NCBI RefSeq assembly: GCF_002980525.1
Contig: NZ_PVBQ01000006.1
Location: 62,001 to 126,000 of the forward strand
Reading direction: 5' to 3'
DNA from: Sphingobacterium haloxyli
Lineage (GTDB): Bacteria; Bacteroidota; Bacteroidia; Sphingobacteriales; Sphingobacteriaceae
Length of the DNA stretch: 64,000 nucleotides
Position numbers and translations under genes: made by a program. Of the stretch, positions 53,775 through 63,304 are shown piece after piece. Every line of letters begins with the position of its first letter. Positions within the stretch are counted from its first letter, which is position 1. The notes beneath the pieces were generated by a model, which saw only the letters and a list, made by a program, of their open reading frames with translations, made no database searches and was not told where the DNA came from.

Positions 53775-56700
53775 TTAATGCAACTGACTTCCCTTTTCTA
53801 TATCGTTCACTACGGTAATAGCCCGCGGAATACGCTCTTTCAGCTCCTCTACATGGGAAATAATACCGACGATACGGTTATCCCTATTCAGATATTGCAA
53901 TGTTTCAAATACGGTATTCATACTTTCGGGGTCTTGCGTACCGAAACCTTCGTCGATGAAGAAAAAATTCTTGTCTGCTTTATTCATCGACTGAATGTTT
54001 TCCGCTAATGCGAGAGCAAGACAGAGTGAAGCCTGAAATGCTTGTCCGCCAGAAAGTGTTTTCACAGAGCGTTTAAAGCCGTTGTTCAAGAAATCTACGA
54101 CCTCAAATTCATTATTTTCATTAATTGTGAGGCTTAAATTATTTTTTGTCAATCGGTGAAAGCGCTGATTAGCAATTTCACATAAACGTTGTAAGTGTAT
54201 ACTAGATACATAGTTGACGAAACCAGAGCCACGGAAGAGGTTTTCCAGTGTGGTCAAATTGCTTTTTCGAAGCGTCAACCGCTCGTATTCTTCCAATAAT
54301 TTTTCCTTCCTCTCAAATTCGATACGTAAGTGAGCATATTCTTTTTCTAAAGCTCCAGTTACACGAATCTGTAATTCAAGCTCCTCACGTTTTAAAGCGT
54401 AGAGCATTGTTTTTTCTTCGAAGATGGATTCTTCGTAGGCATCGTGGGCGGTACGATGCTCTAAATCAGCAATGTTGCGTAAAAGGATCTGTAGATTTAA
54501 ATTAAACTCTTGTATGGTTTTCCGATTACTATCCACATCTATGTTTTTTTGCAGTATATGTTGTACCTGTATAATATCGTTGTAACCATGGTCCTTCAAT
54601 AAAGTGGAAATTTCAGCTTGCTTACTGTTAAGTTGTTGATAGAGCTGTTGGAATTGTTCTTTTGAGGCCGCACGTTCACCATTGATATGCGCGAACTCCG
54701 TTCTCAAAGATTGAATAGATTCGGAGAGTCGTCTATGACTTTCTTCCAAAAACGTAATTTTATTTTCCGTTTCCTGCTTTTTATTTAGAAGTTGCGTTTC
54801 GTCAAATTGTTCATAGTCTTCTGTTTTCAACCTTTTGATCTGCAGTTTGTTTTGTTGGTTTAACTGATCTAATACGATAATGTTTTGTTCAAATGCTGCA
54901 AGGGAGTTTTTATATTTTTCTATTTTCAATTGGCAGGCTTGCCACTGTGCGCGGAGGTTTTTCAAATTGGCTTCACCTGATTTGATATGGCTCTCTGTTA
55001 GATGGTTCTTATCTTTATACGCTCTAAAGGCTGTTTTGTCAGCGGGAGAAAATGCTTCCCATCGAAATTGTTTGCGATGGATGTTTAGTTTCTCCTCCAT
55101 TTGTTGGAGGCTGGTTTCACATTGGGTCCGTAGTGCTTTCTTGTCGTACCAACGTGTGGAAGCAGCTGTCAGCACTTGGTAGTTTGCTTTAAGCTGCTGC
55201 AAACGCTGTTTGATCTCGGTTTGCTTTGCGAGTATCTCCTTTATTTTAATTGCCACATCATGGTTTTTCATCGGGTACGGGTGGGCTAATGCACCGCATA
55301 ACGGGCAAGGTTGTCCGTCAGCAAGGTTGTCGGCAAACTCCGATAGCTTCGCTTGCACCTGCAAGTGGGTTTCCTCCTGCTGTAACGAAGCGAGCTCGCT
55401 GTTTAAATTTGTTTCTTGTTGGAGAAGATCGGCTTCCCACTTGTCAATTGACGTTGATCGATCATCAAAAATTTTTGCTGTTTGCGATAATTCGTTTTGC
55501 AGTTGTTGCTCGTGCGTTTTCAGTTCCGCAATCGCGGCATTGATATTGTTATCGGTTTGATACCAGGACTCCAGTGCCAGCAATACTGACGTATCCACGC
55601 GGGTATTTTTAAGCTCATCTAGTCTCTTGTCCTCATTTTCTATAGATGCTGAGAGTTTTCTTTCACCTTCCTGAGCGTCTACAAGATGAGGTTTTCCATC
55701 TTGTAGACGCTTATTAAGCTTTTCCTGTTGCTTCTTGTTTTGAAATATATTGATAAGTATATTTAGATCTTCAGTTTTTGCTTTGAATAAATCCAGTTGC
55801 TTATAATCAGGAGCTATCTCTTCCCATGCACTCTCCTCTTTTTCCAAACGGCTTAAAATTTCACTCTTTCGAATTGTAAGCTGTTCGATTTTATGTGTGA
55901 GTTGTTCTTTTTCTTTGTTTAAGTTATGTGTGGTATTGAGGATCTCCTTAAAAGCCGATCGGGTGGTTTCATATGTCTGTAGTTCTTTTTCCAACTGGGT
56001 GATTCGTGGATGCTCTAGCAGGTACGCCTGTACCTCCTCTTTTTTCTGCATCAATTCATCCCGTGTCTTTTTGCTTTCCATAAGCCGGCTGACTTCTTTT
56101 TCCAACAATGCTGTTTCCTCTTTTACTGAAGTTAAATGTTGGCGCGCAGTTTCGAGTTCGTGTTGCTTACTGTTCAATGTTTCCGTACTGACAGCATTAA
56201 AACCGGAAAGTGCTCCGCTTAGTTGTTCTAGTTTGTTATTATTCTTTCGTTGGAGTATTGCCACCTTGGATCCCAAATCAAAACGATCTAGGCTAAAGAT
56301 GTCTTTCATCATCTCTGATCTATCTTTACCGCGTAGTTCTAGGAATTCTTTGAACTGTCCCTGTGGGATAATGATAGTACGTCGAAAGTTGGGGTAGGTG
56401 AGTCGTGTTACAATTGCGCCATCGTTTGAATCTAATGGAGCCCATGCATTGTCTTTCCATTCGTAGGCATAGCGTTCCAACGACGTGGTGTCCTCAAATT
56501 TTTTTCGTCGTTTCCAATGCGCTGTAAATCTGAGTTTTCGCCCTTCGTAGTTCAGAAATTCGAATACGATATTAGCAGTGTCTGAGCGAAGATTAAGCAT
56601 GTTATAAGCCCTTTTCTCCTGTTTGTTGAGTCTTTCAGTCTCTCCATACAATGCAAAGCTAATGGCTTCGAGTATACTGGATTTGCCAGATCCCACTTTC

Positions 56701-56804
56701 CCAAATATACCAAATAACCCGGCCTCTGTTAAATGAGTGAAATCAATTACTTGTTTATCCTGATACGAATATAATCCTTCTATACTTAAATAAATTGGTA
56801 GCAT
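53775..56804 (-). CDS. sbcC: SbcC/Rad50-type DNA repair ATPase
   Basis: Large SMC-like ATPase of 1,009 residues that works with SbcD in processing hairpins and double-strand breaks. It has an N-terminal Walker A (GKVGSGKSSILE), long coiled-coil arms, the zinc hook CPLCG at Cys500 and Cys503 in the middle, and a C-terminal signature TLSGGQAFQASLCLALALAE with Walker B FFFIDEGFGTQD. All parts are intact. It starts 3 bases after the sbcD stop, so the two are one operon with sbcD first. Confidence 0.96.
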   Translation of the reverse strand: MLPIYLSIEGLYSYQDKQVIDFTHLTEAGLFGIFGKVGSGKSSILEAISFALYGETERLNKQEKRAYNMLNLRSDTANIVFEFLNYEGRKLRFTAHWKRRKKFEDTTSLERYAYEWKDNAWAPLDSNDGAIVTRLTYPNFRRTIIIPQGQFKEFLELRGKDRSEMMKDIFSLDRFDLGSKVAILQRKNNNKLEQLSGALSGFNAVSTETLNSKQHELETARQHLTSVKEETALLEKEVSRLMESKKTRDELMQKKEEVQAYLLEHPRITQLEKELQTYETTRSAFKEILNTTHNLNKEKEQLTHKIEQLTIRKSEILSRLEKEESAWEEIAPDYKQLDLFKAKTEDLNILINIFQNKKQQEKLNKRLQDGKPHLVDAQEGERKLSASIENEDKRLDELKNTRVDTSVLLALESWYQTDNNINAAIAELKTHEQQLQNELSQTAKIFDDRSTSIDKWEADLLQQETNLNSELASLQQEETHLQVQAKLSEFADNLADGQPCPLCGALAHPYPMKNHDVAIKIKEILAKQTEIKQRLQQLKANYQVLTAASTRWYDKKALRTQCETSLQQMEEKLNIHRKQFRWEAFSPADKTAFRAYKDKNHLTESHIKSGEANLKNLRAQWQACQLKIEKYKNSLAAFEQNIIVLDQLNQQNKLQIKRLKTEDYEQFDETQLLNKKQETENKITFLEESHRRLSESIQSLRTEFAHINGERAASKEQFQQLYQQLNSKQAEISTLLKDHGYNDIIQVQHILQKNIDVDSNRKTIQEFNLNLQILLRNIADLEHRTAHDAYEESIFEEKTMLYALKREELELQIRVTGALEKEYAHLRIEFERKEKLLEEYERLTLRKSNLTTLENLFRGSGFVNYVSSIHLQRLCEIANQRFHRLTKNNLSLTINENNEFEVVDFLNNGFKRSVKTLSGGQAFQASLCLALALAENIQSMNKADKNFFFIDEGFGTQDPESMNTVFETLQYLNRDNRIVGIISHVEELKERIPRAITVVNDIEKGSQLH

Positions 56805-56807
56805 GTT

Positions 56808-58031
56808 TTAATCCTCCGGTCGCGTTTCACAATTAATTACTTCATTTAATAAATCCATCAATTCCGGATTAGGCTCTTGTCCGAGCCGATGCTGAAAATA
56901 ATCCTTAAAAAGTACATCAATATCTTGGTCAAGGTTCACCGGTGTATGTGTCGGACTAGATGCTGCGTGTTGTACTATCGGGATAATATGAATAATACCG
57001 TCGTGTGCTTCATGTATTCGCTTCATGTCTGCGGAGCTCAGAAAAGTATCACTTATCAGTGTGAGCTCAACCAACGTTTCCGGATTTTCGTGTAACCACA
57101 GCACAGCAGCATCAATATCTTCAAAGCGTTTTCGGTGTAGTTTCCGTCCAGAAGAAAGGTGTGCAAATCGATATTGCGCTAGTTGCGTTGGAGCAAGCTC
57201 TACGATGACAACCCCTTTCGCCTGTCCGGCCTCCAAAAAGGAGTAAGCAAGCGGACTGCTCGGATAAACCACAGGGCGTTGCTGATCTCCTATATTCTGA
57301 AACCGATGGAGATGTCCTAAAGCTGCGTATTGAATTTGTGGCGGGATAGCATCAGCGTACACCAAATCCGCATGGCCCACCTTAATGGGTTTTTCTCCAT
57401 CGGGTTCTTCCAGTATTTCTCCTCCTCGTTGTAACATATACAAATGTGTGGTCAACAGGTTTACACCGTGATTATCGCAATGCATATTTCCGATGGCAAG
57501 CCAATGTTTCCTTAAAAGCTCGTTGAGTTGTTGCCCTTTATCGTCCAATCCTAAGAACTGCTTTAATCGGAGTTCATTGGCAAATGGGGTGTGTATAATA
57601 CGTAGGGGGTAGTTATATTGAGGCAAGGATATTTCCAGAAATCCAGCCGTTGCTATGTTAATGGAAAATCCGTTATTTGTACGAAAGGGTCGAATGGTTG
57701 CCTGCGGGTATCCGATGAAGATAATGCCACATTCACGAGCGAGTGCGTCCGGCGCGTCGATACGGTCAGCACTATCATGATTTCCGGCAATCGCAATAAC
57801 GGGACGCCGTCCTTCATGACTAAGTCGTCGTAATGTTTTATAAAGTAGTTCTACTGCTTCTACGGGAGGATTGAATGTGTCAAATAGATCGCCCGCTACG
57901 ATGACGGCGTCTACACGTTCTGCGTCCGCTATTTCACATATTTCCGCTAATACCGCGCGCTGTTCTTCCAATCTCGAGAAATAATCCAACCGTTTGCCTA
58001 AGTGCCAGTCGCTCGTATGTAATATCTTCAT
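56808..58031 (-). CDS. sbcD: SbcD/Mre11-type exonuclease
   Basis: Manganese-dependent nuclease subunit of the SbcCD complex, 407 residues from the ATG giving KILHTSDWHLGK; a second ATG four codons upstream is possible. Metal ligands are visible in the metallophosphatase motifs SDWHLG, VAGDLFD, AGNHDS, and the later ALGHLH-type segment. The C-terminal region binds SbcC. It leads the sbcD-sbcC operon; the Rdx-family gene is 52 bases upstream on the same strand. Confidence 0.95.
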   Translation of the reverse strand: MKILHTSDWHLGKRLDYFSRLEEQRAVLAEICEIADAERVDAVIVAGDLFDTFNPPVEAVELLYKTLRRLSHEGRRPVIAIAGNHDSADRIDAPDALARECGIIFIGYPQATIRPFRTNNGFSINIATAGFLEISLPQYNYPLRIIHTPFANELRLKQFLGLDDKGQQLNELLRKHWLAIGNMHCDNHGVNLLTTHLYMLQRGGEILEEPDGEKPIKVGHADLVYADAIPPQIQYAALGHLHRFQNIGDQQRPVVYPSSPLAYSFLEAGQAKGVVIVELAPTQLAQYRFAHLSSGRKLHRKRFEDIDAAVLWLHENPETLVELTLISDTFLSSADMKRIHEAHDGIIHIIPIVQHAASSPTHTPVNLDQDIDVLFKDYFQHRLGQEPNPELMDLLNEVINCETRPED

Positions 58032-58082
58032 CCCGTGCTGCATTTTGGGGATTAAAATTAATAAAAAATTAATACTATCTTC

Positions 58083-58361
58083 CTATTTCTTATCCGAATG
58101 CCCTAAATCTTTGTCCGGATTAACCTTGTCACGAACTAACTGCTTTAGTTCTTTAGTCTCCGGAAATCGTCCTTCTTTTTTCCGGTCAAAAATAATCTCT
58201 CCGTCGATGGCTACTGAAAAACGGCCACTGATTTCACTAGGGACCAGGGTAACGCCATAAATGTCATTTACGAACGTTGTCAATGGTTCTTGCGCTATGT
58301 AAGCAGACCGGAGCATCCATCCGCATTTGGGGCAATATAAAATTGTGATAGTAGGTTTCAT
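58083..58361 (-). CDS. Rdx-family (SelT/SelW/SelH-like) protein
   Basis: Protein of 92 residues with a thioredoxin-like CxxC motif, CPKCGW, near the N-terminus, and the matching strand GRFSVAIDGEIIFDRKKEGRFPE. Family members in animals carry selenocysteine at this site; here both positions are Cys. The bacterial role is probably redox but unproven. I chose the ATG at 58361; a TTG seven codons upstream is less likely. It may be co-transcribed with sbcDC. Confidence 0.9.
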   Translation of the reverse strand: MKPTITILYCPKCGWMLRSAYIAQEPLTTFVNDIYGVTLVPSEISGRFSVAIDGEIIFDRKKEGRFPETKELKQLVRDKVNPDKDLGHSDKK

Positions 58362-58424
58362 ACAATTCATACAATATATCAATTACCTGTCGATTCGATT
58401 TTTTTTAAAAATATAAAAAAACTC

Positions 58425-58455
58425 TTGCAAAAATACGAAGTCCTCCTTATATTAG
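58425..58455 (+). promoter_or_regulatory. Promoter of the candidate small RNA
   Basis: TTG at 58425-58427 and TATATTAG at 58448-58455 (one mismatch from TAnnTTTG) are separated by 20 bases, the usual Bacteroidota spacing. Confidence 0.5.
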
Positions 58456-58460
58456 TGGTT

Positions 58461-58548
58461 CATAATTCAGGCCGCTAGAGCATGGCGGTAAGTTATAATT
58501 GGTTTTACAAAGGTTTCTATCCGCCCGGGTAGAAACCTTTATTTTTAT
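58461..58548 (+). ncRNA. Candidate small RNA with terminator hairpin
   Basis: This stretch lies between a promoter-like pair and a strong terminator (AAAGGTTTCTA/TAGAAACCTTT, 58509-58540, followed by ATTTTTAT) and has no convincing reading frame. Within it CCGC (58472-58475) pairs with GCGG (58485-58488) in a first hairpin. GGCGG (58484-58488) can instead pair with CCGCC (58521-58525) in the terminator loop, so two shapes are possible. I do not recognise it as SRP, 6S or tmRNA. The terminator could alternatively belong to an unseen longer transcript. Confidence 0.45.
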
Positions 58549-58768
58549 CACTTATTGTGGAGGCTGTCTCACTTATCGATGATGTGCTATGTCCACAATA
58601 CAGGTGTTCGGTTATTGGTATCACTCTAATTGCCTTTGCCGCTAGTTCTTCAGAAAAACAGGTTGCAGCGCGGTGGAATATCGGAAACATCAGTGGCATA
58701 TCAATTATTTTTCTTAATTTTACCGCTACTTTTTGTTAGTGCTTGTCATAAAAAATTAGGAGAAAGTT

Positions 58769-61045
58769 TTGGATTATTTAGCAGGATTAAACTCTTCGCA
58801 ACGTGCAGCTGTGGAGCAAACGGAAGGACCGGTAATGATCGTAGCCGGTGCAGGTTCGGGGAAGACGCGCGTCATTACCTACCGTGTAGCACATTTGATT
58901 CGGAAGGGTATAGACCCCTTTAATGTTTTGGTGCTAACCTTTACTAATAAAGCGGCGAAGGAGATGCGAGAACGTATTATGAGCGTTGTAGGACAAGAAG
59001 CAAAAAATATTTGGATGGGCACTTTCCATTCCGTATTTGCCCGTATCCTTCGCGTGGAGGCTGAGTTGATCGGGTATCCCAAAAATTTTACAATATACGA
59101 TACAGACGATACAAAAAGCTTAATTCGTGCGATTCTAAAGGAAATGAATCTCGACGATAAGCTGTATAATGCCAATCATGTGTACGGACGTATATCCTCC
59201 GCCAAAAATAATCTGATATCACCGCAGGAATATAATAAAAACGAAGCCATTGTAGCGGAGGATGTTGCAAATGGTCGTCCGCAGATGGGACAGATTTATA
59301 TGACCTATGCGCAACGTTGTTATCGGGCGGGAGCAATGGACTTTGACGACCTTTTATTCAAAACAAATGTATTACTGAATAAGCATCCAGAAGTGCTGCA
59401 TAAATACCAACATCAATTTAGATACCTAATGGTGGATGAGTATCAGGATACCAACTTTTCTCAATATCTTATCGTGAAAAGGCTTGCTGCAGTCAATGAA
59501 AACATTTGTGTAGTAGGAGATGATGCGCAGAGTATTTATGCGTTTCGCGGTGCGAATATTCAAAATATCCTGAATTTTCAAAAGGATTATCCGGACGTTC
59601 AAGTTTTTAAACTTGAACAGAACTATCGTTCTACGAAAATGATTGTCAACGCGGCGAACAGTGTAATTGAAAAGAATCAGAATCAATTGGAGAAGAATGT
59701 TTTCTCTGAAAATGAGGATGGTGAAAAGATAAAGGTTGCTCGTGCATTTTCTGATAACGAGGAAGGGAAAATTGTAGCGGAATCCATTACGCAGGAGCGT
59801 GCACTGAAAAATCTGCGATATAAAGATTTTGCTATCTTATACCGCACAAATGCCCAGTCCCGGGCTATGGAAGAGGCATTGCGAAAGATCAGTGTCCCTT
59901 ATAAATTGTACGGAGGAACGTCTTTCTATCAACGTAAGGAAATCAAAGATTTGATTGCTTATTTTCGTTTGACATTCAACCCTAACGACGAAGAGGCGTT
60001 GAAGCGGGTTATCAACTATCCACGCAGGGGGATAGGGGACACCACGCTGGAGCGAATTTTGGTAGCTGCGGATCAGCAACAGCATCGATTGTGGGATGTG
60101 GTCGTTAATGCGCAGTTGTTTCTCGACGGGCGAAGTGCAAATGCGGTAGGCAGTTTTGGCCTGATGATTCAGAGTTTCCAAGCTATGGCAAAGACCAGCT
60201 CGGCGTTTGATACAGCGATGCATATCGCACAACATTCGGGTATATTAAAAGATCTTTACGAGGATAAATCAGTAGAAGGGCTTAGTCGTTATGAAAATAT
60301 TCAGGAATTATTAAATGGTATCAAAGAGTTTTCCGAACGTGAGGATATTGAAGAAAAAGGTCTGGATATATTCATGCAGGACATTGCGTTGTTAACTAAC
60401 GATGATAATGACAAGGATCCCAATGCAGATACCGTGTCTTTGATGACAATACATGCGTCGAAAGGACTAGAATTCCCTGTGGTTTACATCGTGGGTTTAG
60501 AAGAAAACTTATTCCCTTCACAACTCTCCCTCAACTCCCGCTCAGAATTAGAGGAAGAAAGACGACTCTTCTACGTAGCTGTGACACGTGCGGAGAAAAA
60601 ACTACATTTATCTTATGCTACTTCACGTTATCGATGGGGGACACTTAATAACTGTGAACCCAGCCGTTTTTTGGATGAATTGAATCCGGCTTGTTTGGAG
60701 CTTGACTTTAAGCCACGGAGTAGCATTATGGATACAGGGGGCAGTTTTCAATCGGAGCGTATGGCCTGGCGACAGAAGGATACGGAATCGTTTTCGAAAC
60801 CTAAACCAAAAATAGTTAAAACAACTTCGATATTGCCTAAGGCGCACGTGCCTACGCCGGGCTTTGCCCCCTCAGATACGTCTACGCTACAAGTGGGAAT
60901 GGAAGTGGAGCACGAACGGTTCGGATTTGGAAAAGTTGTGAATTTGGACGGTAATCGGCCGGATATAAAAGCAACTATTTTCTTTAAAGAGTTGGGACAG
61001 AAACAATTGTTGCTTAAATTTGCGAAGCTAAGAATAGTACAATAA
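58769..61045 (+). CDS. UvrD/PcrA-type DNA helicase
   Basis: Superfamily 1 helicase of 758 residues for repair and removal of protein blocks from DNA. Motifs in order: Q motif LNSSQRAAVEQ, Walker A AGAGSGKT, motif Ib TFTNKAAKEM, Walker B VDEYQDTN, GDDAQSIYAFRGA, QNYRST, and the C-terminal VSLMTIHASKGLEFPVVYIVGLEE plus VAVTRAEK. It starts with TTG, supported by the purine-rich AGGAGA Shine-Dalgarno 6 bases before it, an exception in this window. The C-terminus has the PcrA-like Tudor module (VEHERFGFGKVV). Confidence 0.95.
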   Translation: MDYLAGLNSSQRAAVEQTEGPVMIVAGAGSGKTRVITYRVAHLIRKGIDPFNVLVLTFTNKAAKEMRERIMSVVGQEAKNIWMGTFHSVFARILRVEAELIGYPKNFTIYDTDDTKSLIRAILKEMNLDDKLYNANHVYGRISSAKNNLISPQEYNKNEAIVAEDVANGRPQMGQIYMTYAQRCYRAGAMDFDDLLFKTNVLLNKHPEVLHKYQHQFRYLMVDEYQDTNFSQYLIVKRLAAVNENICVVGDDAQSIYAFRGANIQNILNFQKDYPDVQVFKLEQNYRSTKMIVNAANSVIEKNQNQLEKNVFSENEDGEKIKVARAFSDNEEGKIVAESITQERALKNLRYKDFAILYRTNAQSRAMEEALRKISVPYKLYGGTSFYQRKEIKDLIAYFRLTFNPNDEEALKRVINYPRRGIGDTTLERILVAADQQQHRLWDVVVNAQLFLDGRSANAVGSFGLMIQSFQAMAKTSSAFDTAMHIAQHSGILKDLYEDKSVEGLSRYENIQELLNGIKEFSEREDIEEKGLDIFMQDIALLTNDDNDKDPNADTVSLMTIHASKGLEFPVVYIVGLEENLFPSQLSLNSRSELEEERRLFYVAVTRAEKKLHLSYATSRYRWGTLNNCEPSRFLDELNPACLELDFKPRSSIMDTGGSFQSERMAWRQKDTESFSKPKPKIVKTTSILPKAHVPTPGFAPSDTSTLQVGMEVEHERFGFGKVVNLDGNRPDIKATIFFKELGQKQLLLKFAKLRIVQ

Positions 61046-61102
61046 CAAGATAAAATAATAAACTACGCTTATGTAACGTTTTTAAGCGTAAAACTACACT
61101 TT

Positions 61103-61798
61103 ATGGATTTCGACTACAACAGTACCCGGCCAAATTTGATTTTGGCAGAATATGGAAGAAATGTGCAAAACATGGTAGATTATATATGCACCCTTCCAAC
61201 GAAAGAGGAGAGAAACCGATATGCACAGGTCGTTATCGACATGATGGGTGTATTGAACCCGCATTTGCGGGATGTTTCGGATTTCAAACACAAATTATGG
61301 GATCATTTGCATATCATATCTGATTTTAAAATTGACGTAGATTCGCCATATCCTGTACCGGCACGCGACGCAATTCACAAGAAACCCGAACTACTCGATT
61401 ACCCCCAACACGCTATTCGTTACAAACATTATGGCCATACTGTGGAGCGTATGATTGAAAAGGCTTTGTCTATGTCTGCTCCAGAAAACCGGGAACGTAT
61501 GGCTTTGTCTATTGCTAATTTTATGAAGATGGCGTATATGACTTGGAATAAGGATACGGTGCAAGATGAGCACATTATCCAAAATTTAGCCGAACTTTCC
61601 AATGGGAAATTAGTATTACCTGCCGATACTGTACTGACTAAACTTGATTTTAAGACACCGCCTCCGGGAAGCCGCACTAAAAGCGGAACTATGGCAGCCA
61701 GTAGTAATACGCAAAAAAATAATAATCAAAAAAATAACGGTAAAAAGAATTTGGTCAAGAAAAAAAATGGACCCAAAAAAGGTTCGTATAGAAAGTAG
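61103..61798 (+). CDS. DUF4290-domain protein
   Basis: Protein of 231 residues of the Bacteroidota family DUF4290, opening with DFDYNSTRPNLILAEYGRNVQ and RYAQVVIDMMGVLNPHLRD. It is helical and cytosolic, and ends in a lysine/asparagine-rich tail (NNQKNNGKKNLVKKKNGPKK) that may bind nucleic acid. Its function is unknown. In this phylum the gene commonly precedes murA, as here, with 167 bases between. Confidence 0.9.
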   Translation: MDFDYNSTRPNLILAEYGRNVQNMVDYICTLPTKEERNRYAQVVIDMMGVLNPHLRDVSDFKHKLWDHLHIISDFKIDVDSPYPVPARDAIHKKPELLDYPQHAIRYKHYGHTVERMIEKALSMSAPENRERMALSIANFMKMAYMTWNKDTVQDEHIIQNLAELSNGKLVLPADTVLTKLDFKTPPPGSRTKSGTMAASSNTQKNNNQKNNGKKNLVKKKNGPKKGSYRK

Positions 61799-61965
61799 GC
61801 CTATTTATACAGGTTAAATAAGAGGGCAATTGTGTGGCGAGAATCGTTATCCAGTTGCTCTCTGTGTTTTGAAAGAAGGGAAGTGAGTGATCGTGCTTAT
61901 GCTTCTTAAGATGGCATGGCAATGGAGATACTTGTTTTATTTAATTAAATAATACTATACTAAGT

Positions 61966-63285
61966 ATGAACGCATTTGAAATAATAGGTGGAAAGAGATT
62001 AAAAGGTGAGATTATTCCCCAGGGAGCAAAAAACGAAGCATTACAGATTCTATCTGCTGTGTTGCTAACTGAAGAGAAAATAGTGGTAAGTAATATTCCC
62101 GATATTAAAGATGTGAATAAATTGATTGATCTCCTAATTGCATTGGGCGTTAATGTCAATCGGGTCAACAAAGATACCTATTCGTTTGAAGCAAAAAACA
62201 TTAATATAGAGTATTTTCAATCGGAAGATTTTAAGCACAAAGGTGGGGGGCTGCGGGGCTCTATAATGATTGTCGGCCCATTGCTAGCTCGCTTCGGGAA
62301 GGCGGCGATTCCCAAACCAGGAGGGGATAAAATAGGTCGACGCCGATTGGATACGCATTTTCTTGGATTTGAGAAATTAGGCGCAAAATTCGTTTACGAC
62401 GCGGAAAATAATTTCTTTAATGTGGACGCATCGCAGTTAAAAGGCGCTTATATTTTAATGGATGAGGCGTCGGTAACCGGTACGGCGAATATTGTAATGG
62501 CAGCCGTATTAGCTAAAGGGGTAACCACTATTTACAATGCTGCTTGTGAACCTTATTTACAGCAGCTTTGTAAGATGTTGAACCGTATGGGGGCGAAAAT
62601 ATCAGGTATCGGGTCTAATTTACTAACGATAGAGGGGGTCGAACGATTGCATGGAACAAGTCATCGTATGTTGCCGGATATGATTGAAATTGGGTCTTTT
62701 ATCGGTATGGCTGCGATGACTGGGTCGGAAATCACAATTAAGAATGTTTGTTTTTCAGAATTAGGTATTATCCCGACCGTCTTTGCGAAGCTAGGAATAA
62801 AGTTTGATTTGCGTGGTGATGATATTTTTATTCCAGCGCAAGACTCCTATGAGGTCGAAACCTTTATTGATGGTTCAATATTGACGGTCGCCGACGCGCC
62901 ATGGCCAGGCTTTACCCCTGATTTGTTGAGCATTGTCCTGGTAACAGCCATCCAAGCAAAGGGCAACGTATTGATTCATCAAAAGATGTTCGAAAGTCGC
63001 CTGTTTTTTGTGGATAAACTGATTGATATGGGGGCGCAGATTATCCTTTGTGACCCGCACCGTGCAACTGTCATCGGATTAAATAAACAAGTAAGATTGC
63101 GAGGTATTGAGATGACCTCACCCGACATTCGAGCGGGTGTTTCCCTTTTGATTGCTGCATTGTCGGCACAAGGACGATCCATTATATATAATATAGACCA
63201 GATCGAGCGTGGGTATCAAGATATTGAAGAAAGATTAAGGGCATTGGGGGCAAATATACGTCGAATCGAAGCGCCGGAAGCGTAG
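61966..63285 (+). CDS. murA: UDP-N-acetylglucosamine 1-carboxyvinyltransferase
   Basis: First committed enzyme of peptidoglycan synthesis: transfers enolpyruvate from PEP to UDP-GlcNAc. The protein has 439 residues. GAKNEAL holds the conserved Lys-Asn pair near the N-terminus. The loop that normally carries the catalytic Cys reads PKPGGDKIGRRRLDTH, with Asp121 at the Cys115 position of E. coli. Asp at this position is known to keep activity and to give fosfomycin insensitivity in mycobacteria and chlamydia. Length is otherwise normal. A terminator follows, so murA closes the unit. Confidence 0.96.
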   Translation: MNAFEIIGGKRLKGEIIPQGAKNEALQILSAVLLTEEKIVVSNIPDIKDVNKLIDLLIALGVNVNRVNKDTYSFEAKNINIEYFQSEDFKHKGGGLRGSIMIVGPLLARFGKAAIPKPGGDKIGRRRLDTHFLGFEKLGAKFVYDAENNFFNVDASQLKGAYILMDEASVTGTANIVMAAVLAKGVTTIYNAACEPYLQQLCKMLNRMGAKISGIGSNLLTIEGVERLHGTSHRMLPDMIEIGSFIGMAAMTGSEITIKNVCFSELGIIPTVFAKLGIKFDLRGDDIFIPAQDSYEVETFIDGSILTVADAPWPGFTPDLLSIVLVTAIQAKGNVLIHQKMFESRLFFVDKLIDMGAQIILCDPHRATVIGLNKQVRLRGIEMTSPDIRAGVSLLIAALSAQGRSIIYNIDQIERGYQDIEERLRALGANIRRIEAPEA

Positions 63286-63304
63286 CTGAGGATATTATGA
63301 TTAT

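Noticed and set aside
58461-58548. Signal recognition particle RNA
   Set aside because: The expected GGAAG tetraloop region and symmetric internal loop are missing, so I kept it only as an unnamed candidate RNA.
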